DNA of 64,000 nt from Pseudomonadota bacterium (lineage in GTDB: Bacteria > Pseudomonadota > Gammaproteobacteria > Steroidobacterales > Steroidobacteraceae). The stretch is from assembly GCA_037200975.1 (NCBI GenBank), contig JBBCGI010000001.1, forward strand, positions 4,113,716 to 4,177,715, written 5' to 3'. Below the pieces are notes generated by a model. That model searched no databases, was not told the origin of the DNA, and was given only the letters and a program-made list of their open reading frames with translations. A program made the translations under genes and the position numbers. How positions within the stretch are numbered: the first letter of the stretch is position 1; every line of letters begins with the position of its first letter. This document shows, one piece after another, positions 54,995 to 63,630 of the stretch.

Positions 54995-56178
54995 TTGATG
55001 AGCTCCAGTTCGCGGCCAACCTTGATGAACGCCGCGAGCGCGCGATCGAGCTGCGCGTCTGTCAACCCCGCGGACATCTGCGTGCGGATGCGCGCCTCGC
55101 CCTTCGGGACCACGGGGAAAGAGAAACCGATGACGTAGATGCCTTCGCCCAGCAATTTATCGGCGAAGCGGGCCGCCAGCGCCGCATCGCCGATCATCAC
55201 CGGGATGATCGGATGATCGCCGGGCAGTAGTTTGAAACCCGCGGCCTGCAAGCCGGCGCGGAACTTGCGGGCGTGACCAAACAAGGTTTCACGCAGGGCG
55301 GGCATGTTCTCGACGAGGTCGAGCGCGCGCAGCGTCACGGCCGCGACCACGGGCGGAATGCTGTTCGAAAACAAGTAAGGCCGGGAACGCTGCCGCAGCC
55401 AGGCGATCGCATTCGCGCGCCCGCTGGTGTATCCGCCGCTGCCGCCGCCCAGCGCCTTGCCGAACGTGCCGGTCAGGAAATCGATGCGGCCCGCGACGCC
55501 GCAGTGTTCTGGAGTGCCGCGGCCGCCGGCGCCCATGAAGCCGGTCGCATGCGAGTCGTCGACCATGACCAGCGCGTTGTATTTGCCGGCGAGCTCGCAG
55601 ATTTCGCGCAGCGGCGCGATGCTGCCGTCCATCGAGAACACGCCGTCGGTTGCGATCAGCCGGGTGCGCGAACTCTGGGTGTCCTTCAGGTGCTGCTCGA
55701 GCTCGGCGAGGTTGCGGTTCGCGTAGCGCAGGCGCCGGGCTTTGCAGAGGCGGACACCATCGATGATGCTGGCATGGTTCAACGCGTCGGAGATGATCGC
55801 GTCTTCTTCGTTCAACACCGTCTCGAACAGCCCGCCGTTAGCGTCCCAGCACGACGAATAGAGGATCGTGTCCTCGGTGCCGAGGAATTTCGACAGCGCC
55901 GCTTCGAGCTGCTTGTGCGCCGTCTGCGTGCCGCAGATGAAACGCACCGACGCCATGCCGTAGCCATAACGGTCGATGGCCCGATGCGCGGCCTCGCGGA
56001 TGGCGGGGTGGCTCGCGAGGCCCAGGTAGTTGTTAGCGCAGAGATTGATGACGTCGGCGTCGTTGGCGCGGATCGACCCGGCCTGCGGGCTCGAAATCAC
56101 GCGCTCCGACTTGAACAGGCCCTGCTGGCGCAATTCCTCGAGCTGCGAGTCGAGACGATCGAAAAATGGCAGATCCAA
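54991..56178 (-). CDS. kbl: 2-amino-3-ketobutyrate CoA ligase (glycine C-acetyltransferase)
   Basis: Kbl cleaves 2-amino-3-ketobutyrate with CoA to glycine and acetyl-CoA. The 395-residue PLP enzyme has [62 protein letters not shown] and the PLP-lysine segment [10 protein letters not shown]. The frame is open to a TTG at 56211, but that codon lies inside the TATAAT -10. The TTG at 56178 (reading LDLPFFDRL), 7 bp after GAGG, is therefore the better start and gives a length close to E. coli Kbl (398). It is the first gene of the kbl-tdh operon. Confidence 0.95.
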   Translation of the reverse strand: MDLPFFDRLDSQLEELRQQGLFKSERVISSPQAGSIRANDADVINLCANNYLGLASHPAIREAAHRAIDRYGYGMASVRFICGTQTAHKQLEAALSKFLGTEDTILYSSCWDANGGLFETVLNEEDAIISDALNHASIIDGVRLCKARRLRYANRNLAELEQHLKDTQSSRTRLIATDGVFSMDGSIAPLREICELAGKYNALVMVDDSHATGFMGAGGRGTPEHCGVAGRIDFLTGTFGKALGGGSGGYTSGRANAIAWLRQRSRPYLFSNSIPPVVAAVTLRALDLVENMPALRETLFGHARKFRAGLQAAGFKLLPGDHPIIPVMIGDAALAARFADKLLGEGIYVIGFSFPVVPKGEARIRTQMSAGLTDAQLDRALAAFIKVGRELELIK

Positions 56179-56210
56179 GAAGGAACCTCGGGTAAGGGAA
56201 AGAGGGCGCA

Positions 56211-56218
56211 ATTATACT
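56211..56218. promoter_or_regulatory. Overlapping -10 elements for kbl and hslR
   Basis: ATTATACT contains TATAAT on the minus strand (56216-56211) for kbl-tdh and TATACT on the plus strand (56213-56218) for hslR. The two -10 boxes share four base pairs, so RNA polymerase cannot occupy both at once. The hslR ATG is 10 bp downstream, suggesting a leaderless message. Confidence 0.5.
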
Positions 56219-56228
56219 GACCGCCGAC

Positions 56229-56660
56229 ATGGCAAATGCGTTCGAAAGCGAATCGGGCGAGGGTGCGGAAGGGGGCGGTGGCACCCTGCGCATCGATCGC
56301 TGGCTGTGGTGCACGAGGCTGTTCAAGACTCGTTCGCTGGCGGCCGACGCGGTTTCGGGCGGCAAGGTGCATCTGAATGGAGCGCGGGTGAAGCCGTCGC
56401 GCACGCTCAAGGTGGGCGACAGCGTGCAGATCACGAGGCCCGGATTCCAGTTCGAGTGCGCAGTCCTCAAGCTCCCGGACCGGCGCGGCTCGGCCACCGT
56501 GGCCCAGGTCTGCTACGCCGAAACCGATGCCGCGCGCGCGGCGCGCGAAAAACACGTGGCGAATGCGAAGCTGGCCGCGGCCTTCGCGCCGCCTCCCTCG
56601 CTCGAGCGCCCCGACAAACACGGGCGGCGCGAGCTGCGGCGCCTGCGGGGAAGGGACTGA
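56229..56660 (+). CDS. hslR: Ribosome-associated heat-shock protein Hsp15 (S4 domain)
   Basis: Hsp15 binds free 50S subunits carrying nascent chains after heat shock. The 143-residue protein has the S4 RNA-binding domain (RIDRWLWCTRLFKTRSLAADAVSGGKVHLNGARVKPSRTLKVGDSVQI), preceded by a Gly/Glu-rich N-terminus. A basic tail with LERPDKHGRRELRRLRGRD is typical of Hsp15. It sits directly upstream of the transporter gene with no gap, so the two are probably co-transcribed. Confidence 0.92.
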   Translation: MANAFESESGEGAEGGGGTLRIDRWLWCTRLFKTRSLAADAVSGGKVHLNGARVKPSRTLKVGDSVQITRPGFQFECAVLKLPDRRGSATVAQVCYAETDAARAAREKHVANAKLAAAFAPPPSLERPDKHGRRELRRLRGRD

Positions 56661-57428
56661 ATGCGCATCACCGATCATCGCGCGACGCGCCTGTTCATCT
56701 TTCTCGCCGGCTTCTTTCTCACCAATGCGCTGATCGGCGAATTCGTCGGGGTCAAGATCTTCGCGCTCGAAGCGAGCGTCGGGGCCCAGCCCTTCAACTG
56801 GTCGCTGTTCGGCATCAGCGGCACGTTGAATTTCACCGCCGGCGTGCTGGTGTGGCCGTTCGTATTCATCATGACGGACGTCATCAACGAATATTTTGGC
56901 GTCCGCGGCGTGCGGCTGATCTCCTGGATCGCCGTGGGCCTGATCGCCTATTCCTTCATCGCGGCCTATGCCGCGATCTCACTGGCGCCCGCCGCGTTCT
57001 GGGTGGACATCAACAAGGGGATGGGCGTCCCCGACATCCAGAAGGCGTACGCGATCCTGTTCGGGCAGGGGATGTGGACCATCTGCGGATCCATCGTCGC
57101 CTTCCTCATCGGGCAGCTGGTGGATGTGGTCATCTTTCACCGCATCCTGAAAGTGACCGGCGAGCGCTTCGTGTGGTTGCGTGCCACGGCATCAACGGCC
57201 GTTTCGCAGCTGCTCGACAGCTTCGTCGTGTTGTACATCGCGTTCGTGATCGGGCCCCAGCACTGGTCGATTCCGCAGTTCCTGGCGATCGGCACCGTCA
57301 ACTACGTCTACAAGATGACAGCCGCCGTCGCGTTGATCCCGCTGCTGTACATCGCGCGCGTCGGCATCGTCGCCTACCTCGGGCGCGGCGAGGCCGAACG
57401 GCTGCGCCGCGAGGCGGCGTCCGACTAA
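56661..57428 (+). CDS. VUT family queuosine-precursor transporter (YhhQ-like)
   Basis: This 255-residue inner-membrane protein has six or more hydrophobic helices. It includes LTNALIGEFVGVKIFALE, FNFTAGVLVWPFVFIMTDVINEYFGVRGVRLISW (the VUT-family F-TDVINEYFG motif), and LRATASTAVSQLLDSFVVLYIAFVIG. E. coli YhhQ imports the queuosine precursors preQ0 and preQ1. A queG gene lies 48 kb away in the same window. The ATG immediately follows the hslR stop. It converges on cnoX with 16 bp between the stops. Confidence 0.9.
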   Translation: MRITDHRATRLFIFLAGFFLTNALIGEFVGVKIFALEASVGAQPFNWSLFGISGTLNFTAGVLVWPFVFIMTDVINEYFGVRGVRLISWIAVGLIAYSFIAAYAAISLAPAAFWVDINKGMGVPDIQKAYAILFGQGMWTICGSIVAFLIGQLVDVVIFHRILKVTGERFVWLRATASTAVSQLLDSFVVLYIAFVIGPQHWSIPQFLAIGTVNYVYKMTAAVALIPLLYIARVGIVAYLGRGEAERLRREAASD

Positions 57429-57444
57429 CTAGTTACGCGGCGGG

Positions 57445-58266
57445 TCAGTTCAGCAGTGCCGCGAGCCGGCGGCGCCAGCCGGATACGCGGGCATCGTCCG
57501 CGGACAGCAGCGCGAATGCCTGCAGCAGATCCTCGCGACCCGCCCGCGTGGCGAAGGCACGGTCGCCCTGCATCCGTGTCAGCAGGCTCTCGACCGCGGC
57601 ATCCGGACTGCCGCCGAGAATCGAGCGGGCCGCGGCGGCGCGCAGCGAATCGGTCCGTGCCGCCTCGTCCGTGGCGAGCGCAGCGAAATGGATGATCGCG
57701 CGTACCGCATTCGAGGCCGGATCGTTCTGTGCCTGCGGTGGCAGTTGACCCAGCACTTTCGACGCCTCGACGACCTCCCCGCCGAGGGCGAGATAACGCG
57801 CGAGATCGCGGCGTGCATCGAGATTGGCGGGGTTCGCGTCCGCCACCGCGCGTAGTTTGGTCACCGCGCCGGCGTAATCGCCCTGCGCGGCGAGCTCCCG
57901 CGCCGCGATGTATTCGGGCGGTGCTTCGGCCGGAGCGAGGTGCGGCGCGAGAAATGCGCGTACGCGCGCCAGCGGCTGCGCGCCGACGAATTCGTCCACC
58001 ACGCGGCCACCGCGGAACAACTTGACCGCCGGGATGCTGCGGATCTGGAACTGCTGCGCGAGGTCCTGGTTTTCGTCGGTGTTCACCTTGACCACCTTGA
58101 CCGCGCCGACATGTTCGTCGGCAAGTTGTTCGAGCACCGGGCCCAGCGCGCGGCAGGGCCCGCACCAAGGCGCCCAGAAGTCGACCAGGACGGGTTGTGA
58201 GGATGAGGCGTTGACGACCTCGGCGGGAAAACTGGCCGTGGTGACGGCGCGTACGGATGAGTTCAT
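57445..58266 (-). CDS. cnoX: CnoX/YbbN-type chaperedoxin (thioredoxin-TPR)
   Basis: CnoX-type proteins protect cytoplasmic substrates from oxidation and deliver them to the chaperonin. The 273-residue protein starts at ATG 58266 (MNSSVRAVTTASFPAEVV). It has a thioredoxin domain with the complete redox motif WCGPC (C35 and C38), where E. coli CnoX has S-x-x-C, and FQIRSIPAVKLFRGGRVVDEFVGA. A TPR-like helical domain follows from about 120 (PEYIAARELAAQGDYAGAVTKLRAVADANPANLDARRDLARYLALGG). The CGPC motif suggests it can act as a thiol-disulfide oxidoreductase as well as a holdase. It is divergent from putA. Confidence 0.9.
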   Translation of the reverse strand: MNSSVRAVTTASFPAEVVNASSSQPVLVDFWAPWCGPCRALGPVLEQLADEHVGAVKVVKVNTDENQDLAQQFQIRSIPAVKLFRGGRVVDEFVGAQPLARVRAFLAPHLAPAEAPPEYIAARELAAQGDYAGAVTKLRAVADANPANLDARRDLARYLALGGEVVEASKVLGQLPPQAQNDPASNAVRAIIHFAALATDEAARTDSLRAAAARSILGGSPDAAVESLLTRMQGDRAFATRAGREDLLQAFALLSADDARVSGWRRRLAALLN

Positions 58267-58301
58267 CGCCACGGTGTTGGGACGCAAGCGCCCATATTCA
58301 A

Positions 58302-58307
58302 TAGAAT
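58302..58307 (+). promoter_or_regulatory. -10 element of a probable leaderless putA promoter
   Basis: TAGAAT lies 7 bp before the putA ATG. TTGGGA at 58277-58282 is a possible -35 with a 19-bp spacer. No ribosome-binding site is seen. Confidence 0.4.
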
Positions 58308-58314
58308 TTCGGTC

Positions 58315-61300
58315 ATGACAAATTTCGCCTCGCTCGACCGGCCTGACTCGATCGCCAAGGCGATCAATTCCAGATATCTCACCGAAGAACAACCACTTGT
58401 GCGCGAGCTCGCGGATCACGCCCGGCTGCCGGAAGGCGCCACCCGCAATGTTGGAGCGCGTGCGCTGGCATTGGTTCAGGCCGTGCGCGCGGCGCGCGGC
58501 AGCGGCGGCGCGCTCGATGCCTTCCTGCGCGAATACAGCTTGGCTTCGCGCGAGGGCGTCATCCTCATGTGCCTCGCCGAGGCGCTGCTGCGCATTCCCG
58601 ACGGCGAAACCGCGGACCGGCTCATCGCCGACAAGATCCCGAGCGGTGCCTGGGACGAACACCTGGGCGACTCCGAATCGATGCTGGTGAATGCTTCCAC
58701 CTGGGGGCTGATGCTCACCGGCCGCGTCGTGTCGCTCGATCGCAATGACGTGGGCGAAGCGCGTTCCTGGTATGCGCGCCTGGTCGGGAAGCTCGGCGAG
58801 CCGGTGGCGCGCGCCGCACTGAAGCAGGCCATGCGTATTCTCGGCCATCAGTTCGTCATGGGGCGCGACATCGCCAGCGCGCTCGAACGTGCCGCGGGCA
58901 AGGACGAGCGCGCGTACCGCTATTCGTTCGACATGTTGGGCGAGGCTGCATTGACGCGTGCCGATGCGGAGCGTTATCGCGAGAAATATTCCGCGGCGAT
59001 CGCCGCGGTGGGCCGTGCGGTTGAAACGCGCGAGTCGATCACCGCGCGCCACAGCGTGTCGATCAAGTTGTCGGCGCTGCATCCGCGTTACGAATTCGCG
59101 CAGAGCGCGCGGGTAATGAAGGAGCTCTATCCAGTCATCGAAAAGCTGGTGCGCGAGGCGCGCGATGCGGGCATCGGCGTGACGCTCGATGCGGAAGAGG
59201 CGGAGCGGCTGGAGCTTTCGTTGTTGCTGGTCGACCGGCTGCTCGAGAGCGAAGTGACGCGCGGCTACGGGGGCTTCGGGCTCGCGGTACAGGCGTACCA
59301 GAAACGCGCCTACGACACGCTCGGCTGGCTGATGGGCCGTCTGCGCGCCACCGACCGGCGCATCACGCTGCGCCTTGTGAAGGGCGCGTACTGGGACAGC
59401 GAGATCAAGCGCGCCCAGGAGCGTGGACTGGCGGGGTATCCGGTGTTCACGCGCAAGTCCAACACCGACGTGTCGTACCTGGCGTGCGCGAAATTGCTGG
59501 AGAGTGCGGGCGAGCGCGTCTATCCACAATTCGCGACCCACAACGCGCACACCATTGCGCAGGTGGCTGAGGTCTTCGGCGGCGACGCGGGCCGGTTCGA
59601 GTTCCAGCGCCTGCATGGGATGGGCGCAGAACTTTATGACAGCGTGGTGCGCGGCCCGTGGGGGCAACATGCCTGCCGCGTGTATGCGCCGGTCGGCGCG
59701 CATGAGGACCTGCTGCCGTACCTGGTGCGCCGCCTGCTCGAGAACGGCGCCAACACCTCGTTCGTCAACCGCATCGTCGATGCGAGCCTGCCGGCCGAGG
59801 AGGTCGTTGCCGATCCGATCGCCGAAGTCGATGCGCTCGAACGGGTCGCGCATCCGCGTATTCCTCTGCCGGTGAATCTGTTCGCGCCGGAACGGTTGAA
59901 TTCCACCGGTTTCAACTTCGCCGACGGCCAGGCGGTGGATCTGTTGCTGCGCGATTGTCAGCGCGCCTCACAACAACCCTGGAGCGCGGCGCCGGTCGTG
60001 TCAGGGCAGATCCGCGCGGGCGCCGTCAGCGCCATCGTCAACCCGGCCAATACCGCGGAGCAGATCGGCACCGTCGCATCCGCCGATGCGGCGACCGTCG
60101 ATGCCGCCATCGGCGCCGCGTTGCGCGCGCAGGAGGACTGGGATGCTGCCGGTGGCGAGAAGCGCGCCGCCGTGCTCGAACGGGCGGCGGTGTTGTTCGA
60201 AGAGCAGAGTGCCGCATTGATCGCGCGCTGCGTGCGCGAAGCGGGCAAGACGCTGCCCGACGCGCTTGGCGAAGTGCGCGAAGCGGTCGATTTCCTGCGT
60301 TACTACGCGGCACGCGCACGGCGCGATTTTTCGCACGAGGCGACGCTGCCGGGCCCGACCGGCGAGCGCAATCTGCTGCGTCTGCGCGGCAAGGGTGTGT
60401 TCGGCTGCATCAGTCCGTGGAATTTTCCACTGGCTATCTACACCGGGCAGGTCGCGGCCGCGCTGGCGGCAGGCAATACGGTAGTTGCCAAACCAGCCGA
60501 GCAGACTCCGTTGACCGCCGCGTTCGCCACGGGCCTGCTGCTGCAGGCGGGTGTGCCGCCCGAGGCATTGCAATTCGTGCCTGGCGACGGCGCCAAGGTC
60601 GGCGGCGCGTTGACGCGCGATCCGCGCCTGGCGGGCATCGTGTTCACGGGTTCCACCGACACGGCGCGTCTCATCGAGCGTTCGATGGCCGCGCGGCCCG
60701 GCGCGATCGGCACGTTGATCGCGGAAACCGGCGGACTCAATGTGATGCTGGCCGACAGCTCCGCGCTCGCCGAGCAGCTGGTGCTCGACACGGTGCAGTC
60801 GGGTTTCAACAGCGCGGGGCAGCGCTGTTCGGCATTACGCGTGCTGCTGGTGCAGGAGGAGATCGTGCCGCGGGTGCAGACATTGCTGGCCGGGGCGATG
60901 GACGAGATCGTGCTCGGCGATCCGGCCCATCTCGCCACCGACGTGGGCCCGGTGATCGACGACGACGCGTTGTCGATGCTGCGCAGACATGCCGCCGAAG
61001 TGGTCAAGGGCGCGCGCTGGAGTCATCGCGCGGCCGCACCCGCGGCCGAAGCGGGGCGCTTTTTCGCGCCACTCGCGGTGGAGATCGGCGCGCTCGCGGA
61101 TCTCAAGCGCGAGGTGTTCGGTCCGATCGTGCACCTGGTGCGTTACCGCGCCCGCGATCTCGACGCCGTGATCGCGGCGATCAACGCGATGGGATATGGA
61201 TTGACGCTCGGCATCCACACGCGCATCGATGGACTGGCGCAGAAAGTGGCGCGCGAGCTGCGCGTGGGCAACGTGTACATCAATCGCAACATGATCGGCG

Positions 61301-61464
61301 CGGTGGTGGGCGTGCAGCCGTTCGGCGGAATGGGCTTGTCGGGCACGGGCCCCAAGGCCGGTGGGCCGTACTACCTGCATCGCCTGGCGACCGAGCAGAC
61401 GATCACCACGAATACCGCCGCGATCGGCGGCAACGCCGGCCTGCTGTCGCTGGCGGCGAGGTAA
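58315..61464 (+). CDS. putA: Bifunctional proline dehydrogenase / P5C dehydrogenase
   Basis: PutA oxidises proline to glutamate in two steps. The 1049-residue protein has the FAD-dependent PRODH barrel (about 150-480: SIKLSALHPRYE, GVTLDAEEAERLELSLLLVDRLL, LRLVKGAYWDSEIKRAQERG, ATHNAHTIAQ, FEFQRLHGMG). The aldehyde dehydrogenase domain follows (about 570-1030: GCISPWNFPLAIYTGQVAAALAAGN, FTGSTDTARLIE, LIAETGGLN with the general base, SAGQRCSALRVL with C838, EVFGPIVHLVRY). The N-terminus lacks the ribbon-helix-helix DNA-binding domain of E. coli PutA, so it is not a self-repressor. It is divergent from cnoX. Confidence 0.97.
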   Translation: MTNFASLDRPDSIAKAINSRYLTEEQPLVRELADHARLPEGATRNVGARALALVQAVRAARGSGGALDAFLREYSLASREGVILMCLAEALLRIPDGETADRLIADKIPSGAWDEHLGDSESMLVNASTWGLMLTGRVVSLDRNDVGEARSWYARLVGKLGEPVARAALKQAMRILGHQFVMGRDIASALERAAGKDERAYRYSFDMLGEAALTRADAERYREKYSAAIAAVGRAVETRESITARHSVSIKLSALHPRYEFAQSARVMKELYPVIEKLVREARDAGIGVTLDAEEAERLELSLLLVDRLLESEVTRGYGGFGLAVQAYQKRAYDTLGWLMGRLRATDRRITLRLVKGAYWDSEIKRAQERGLAGYPVFTRKSNTDVSYLACAKLLESAGERVYPQFATHNAHTIAQVAEVFGGDAGRFEFQRLHGMGAELYDSVVRGPWGQHACRVYAPVGAHEDLLPYLVRRLLENGANTSFVNRIVDASLPAEEVVADPIAEVDALERVAHPRIPLPVNLFAPERLNSTGFNFADGQAVDLLLRDCQRASQQPWSAAPVVSGQIRAGAVSAIVNPANTAEQIGTVASADAATVDAAIGAALRAQEDWDAAGGEKRAAVLERAAVLFEEQSAALIARCVREAGKTLPDALGEVREAVDFLRYYAARARRDFSHEATLPGPTGERNLLRLRGKGVFGCISPWNFPLAIYTGQVAAALAAGNTVVAKPAEQTPLTAAFATGLLLQAGVPPEALQFVPGDGAKVGGALTRDPRLAGIVFTGSTDTARLIERSMAARPGAIGTLIAETGGLNVMLADSSALAEQLVLDTVQSGFNSAGQRCSALRVLLVQEEIVPRVQTLLAGAMDEIVLGDPAHLATDVGPVIDDDALSMLRRHAAEVVKGARWSHRAAAPAAEAGRFFAPLAVEIGALADLKREVFGPIVHLVRYRARDLDAVIAAINAMGYGLTLGIHTRIDGLAQKVARELRVGNVYINRNMIGAVVGVQPFGGMGLSGTGPKAGGPYYLHRLATEQTITTNTAAIGGNAGLLSLAAR

Positions 61465-61604
61465 CACGTCGGAGGATTTCCCGGAGCGTCAAAACTGCGG
61501 ACTGCGTCGCGCCATGCGGGCTGCGCAGGGCCTCCTTGCCCCTAACGTCTACCCCGGCCGCGCCGATAGCGATTTGACGCGTTTCGCGGGGGGCGACCAG
61601 GGTA

Positions 61605-63455
61605 ATGACAGCTCGAGACACGCGCCGGTGGTTCACCGCAATTCCGATCACCGGGCGCTTCTACATTATGTTCGCCATCCTGCTGGTGGCGGAGGCATGC
61701 GTCGTCCTCGGCGCATTGCATGTGACGCAGCTGCAGTCGGAAGCGAGCACGGATCTGGCGCGCGTCGCCGCCGTGCAGCGCTCGCTCGACCGCGCGCTGA
61801 GCATCCACAAAACCATCGGCGCGGAGCTGCAGGCGACCGGCACTGCTCCGAGCAGCGGCGCGAGAAATCTGCTCACCGCCCTGCGAGTGCAGCTCGAAGC
61901 CACCTGGGCACTGCCCGCCACACCCGAAGTCGGGGCGATCACCGACAGTCTTCGTGCACCCGCGGCGCAGTATCTCGAGAGCGCGGAGGCGTACGTACGT
62001 CCCGGTGCCGATGCCGCCAGCGGGACGGCCTGGGCCTTCGCGGACGTCGAGCCGCGCCGGGCTGCGCTCGAGACCGCGCTGATCGAATCCATGTCGCGCA
62101 TGCGCGGAGTCCTGCAACGCGTGGAGACGCGCGTGCTGGCCGAGGCAGACCGCTCGGGCGCGGTGACGGCCTGGCTGCTCGGCGGCGCGTTGGTCGCGGC
62201 GATCCTCGCGGCGTTGCTGGTGTGGGCGATCGCGAGTTCCATCCGCAGTTCGATCCACGCGGTGGGTGAAGTGGCGCAGGCGCTGGCTGCCGGCGACATG
62301 GACAATCGCTGCGAGACGCATGGCTCGGATGAAATCAGCGGCCTCGCGCGCATGATCAACCTGCTGGCCGACACCATGCAGGGCATGTTGACGCGCCTGC
62401 GCTCGGAAGCCGGCCGCAGCGCGTTCAGCAATCAACTGGTCGAGGCGCTGGAGATGGCGGACTCGGAAGCCGAAGCCGATCGTGTCATCGCGCGCGCCAT
62501 GGCGGCGATCTCGGATGTACATCCGATGGAGTTGTTGCTGGCGGATTCGTCGCGCGCACATCTCGAGCGCGCCTGCGTGCACCCCAAGACCGGCTCGCCC
62601 AATTGCATGGTCGAGTCGCCCTACAGCTGCATCGCCGTGCGCCGCGGGCATCCACAGATCTTTCCCGACGCCGAGGCGTTGAACGCCTGCCCGAAGTTGT
62701 TAGGGCGCATGGGCGGATCGGTATCCGCGGCTTGCGTGCCGGTGAACTTCATGGGCCGCGCGCTTGGTGTTTTGCACGTGGCCGGCGCCAAGGGCAAGCC
62801 CCCCAACCCCGAACAGATCGCGCAGCTCACGGCGCTCGGCGTGCATGCCGGGAATCGCATCGGAACGCTGCGCGCGTTCGAACGCTCGCAGCTGCAGGCC
62901 AGCACCGACAGTCTGACGGGTCTCGCGAACCGGCGCGCCGCCGAAGAAGTGCTCAGCAACCTGATGGCGGTCGACGCGGCATTCGCCGTCGTCATGTCGG
63001 ATCTCGATTTCTTCAAGCGCCTGAACGACACGCAGGGCCACGAAGCCGGGGATCGCGCGCTCAAGCTGTTTGCCGACACGGCGCGCGGCGTGGTGCGCGA
63101 CCGCGATCACGTGGTGCGTTGGGGCGGCGAGGAATTCGCGCTGCTGCTGCCGGGCGCCAATTCCGAACGTGCCGCGGAAGTCGTCGGCCGGTTGCGGGTC
63201 GCGCTGGCGCAGGCGCACCTGGTCGCGGGCACGCCGATATTCACCGCGAGTTTCGGCATCTCGGACTCGACCATGTCGCGCGACCGGGAGACGTTGATCC
63301 GGCTGGCCGACGAGGCGTTGTATCGCTCGAAGCAGACGGGCCGCGACACCTGCACGGTCGCGGACCCGCAGGCGACATCATTCGCGGTGCGTCGCGAGCG
63401 GGATCAGGAAGGCGCGGTCCTGGATATCAAGCAGATCGCCAAGAACGCGAGCTGA
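61605..63455 (+). CDS. Membrane diguanylate cyclase (sensor-HAMP-GAF-GGDEF)
   Basis: The 616-residue protein starts at ATG 61605. It has an N-terminal membrane helix (ITGRFYIMFAILLVAEACVVLGAL), a periplasmic sensor region (about 45-180), a second helix (AWLLGGALVAAILAALLVWAIA) and a HAMP domain (about 206-260). A GAF-like domain follows (about 275-425) with the cysteine-bearing segments RACVHPKTGSPNCMVESPYSC and VHVAGAK. The GGDEF domain (about 440-590) has DSLTGLANRRA, SDLDFFKRLND and the active-site WGGEEF at 506-511, plus the RxxD inhibitory site R498-D501. It should make c-di-GMP with product inhibition. Its stop codon lies within the left tip of the large palindrome. Confidence 0.93.
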   Translation: MTARDTRRWFTAIPITGRFYIMFAILLVAEACVVLGALHVTQLQSEASTDLARVAAVQRSLDRALSIHKTIGAELQATGTAPSSGARNLLTALRVQLEATWALPATPEVGAITDSLRAPAAQYLESAEAYVRPGADAASGTAWAFADVEPRRAALETALIESMSRMRGVLQRVETRVLAEADRSGAVTAWLLGGALVAAILAALLVWAIASSIRSSIHAVGEVAQALAAGDMDNRCETHGSDEISGLARMINLLADTMQGMLTRLRSEAGRSAFSNQLVEALEMADSEAEADRVIARAMAAISDVHPMELLLADSSRAHLERACVHPKTGSPNCMVESPYSCIAVRRGHPQIFPDAEALNACPKLLGRMGGSVSAACVPVNFMGRALGVLHVAGAKGKPPNPEQIAQLTALGVHAGNRIGTLRAFERSQLQASTDSLTGLANRRAAEEVLSNLMAVDAAFAVVMSDLDFFKRLNDTQGHEAGDRALKLFADTARGVVRDRDHVVRWGGEEFALLLPGANSERAAEVVGRLRVALAQAHLVAGTPIFTASFGISDSTMSRDRETLIRLADEALYRSKQTGRDTCTVADPQATSFAVRRERDQEGAVLDIKQIAKNAS

Positions 63456-63630
63456 AAAGGGGGCAGAGGAAAAGGGGACATGCCTATTTTTCGGGGCGGG
63501 GTTTTTTCCGGCGCGGATTTGAACCCTTCGCCCGTACTCAAGGGAGCGCGAGCGAAGGGTTCAAATCCGCGCCGGAAAAAACCCCGACTCGAAAAATAGG
63601 CATGTCCCCTTTTCCTGCCCCCTTTTCAGC
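63451..63630. repeat. 180-bp near-perfect palindrome between convergent genes
   Basis: The left arm (63451-63531) and right arm (63552-63630) are almost perfect inverted copies, about 80 bp each, with a 20-base loop at 63532-63551. Differences are a 2-bp indel near GGCAGAGGA/GGCAGGA and a few mismatches around TCGGGGCGGG/TCGAGTCGGG. The tips are GCTGAAAAGG and CCTTTTCAGC. The TGA at each tip is the stop codon of the gene entering from that side (the diguanylate cyclase and sixA). The inner arms carry AAAAGGGGACATGCC and GGATTTGAACCC. No coding frame fits inside. It could act as a terminator for both genes. Confidence 0.95.

Noticed and set aside
63500-63580. GGATTTGAACCC / GGGTTCAAATCC in the palindrome looks like a tRNA T-arm
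   Set aside because: The bases around it do not form the T stem, and there is no acceptor, anticodon or D arm. It is most likely coincidence or a remnant.
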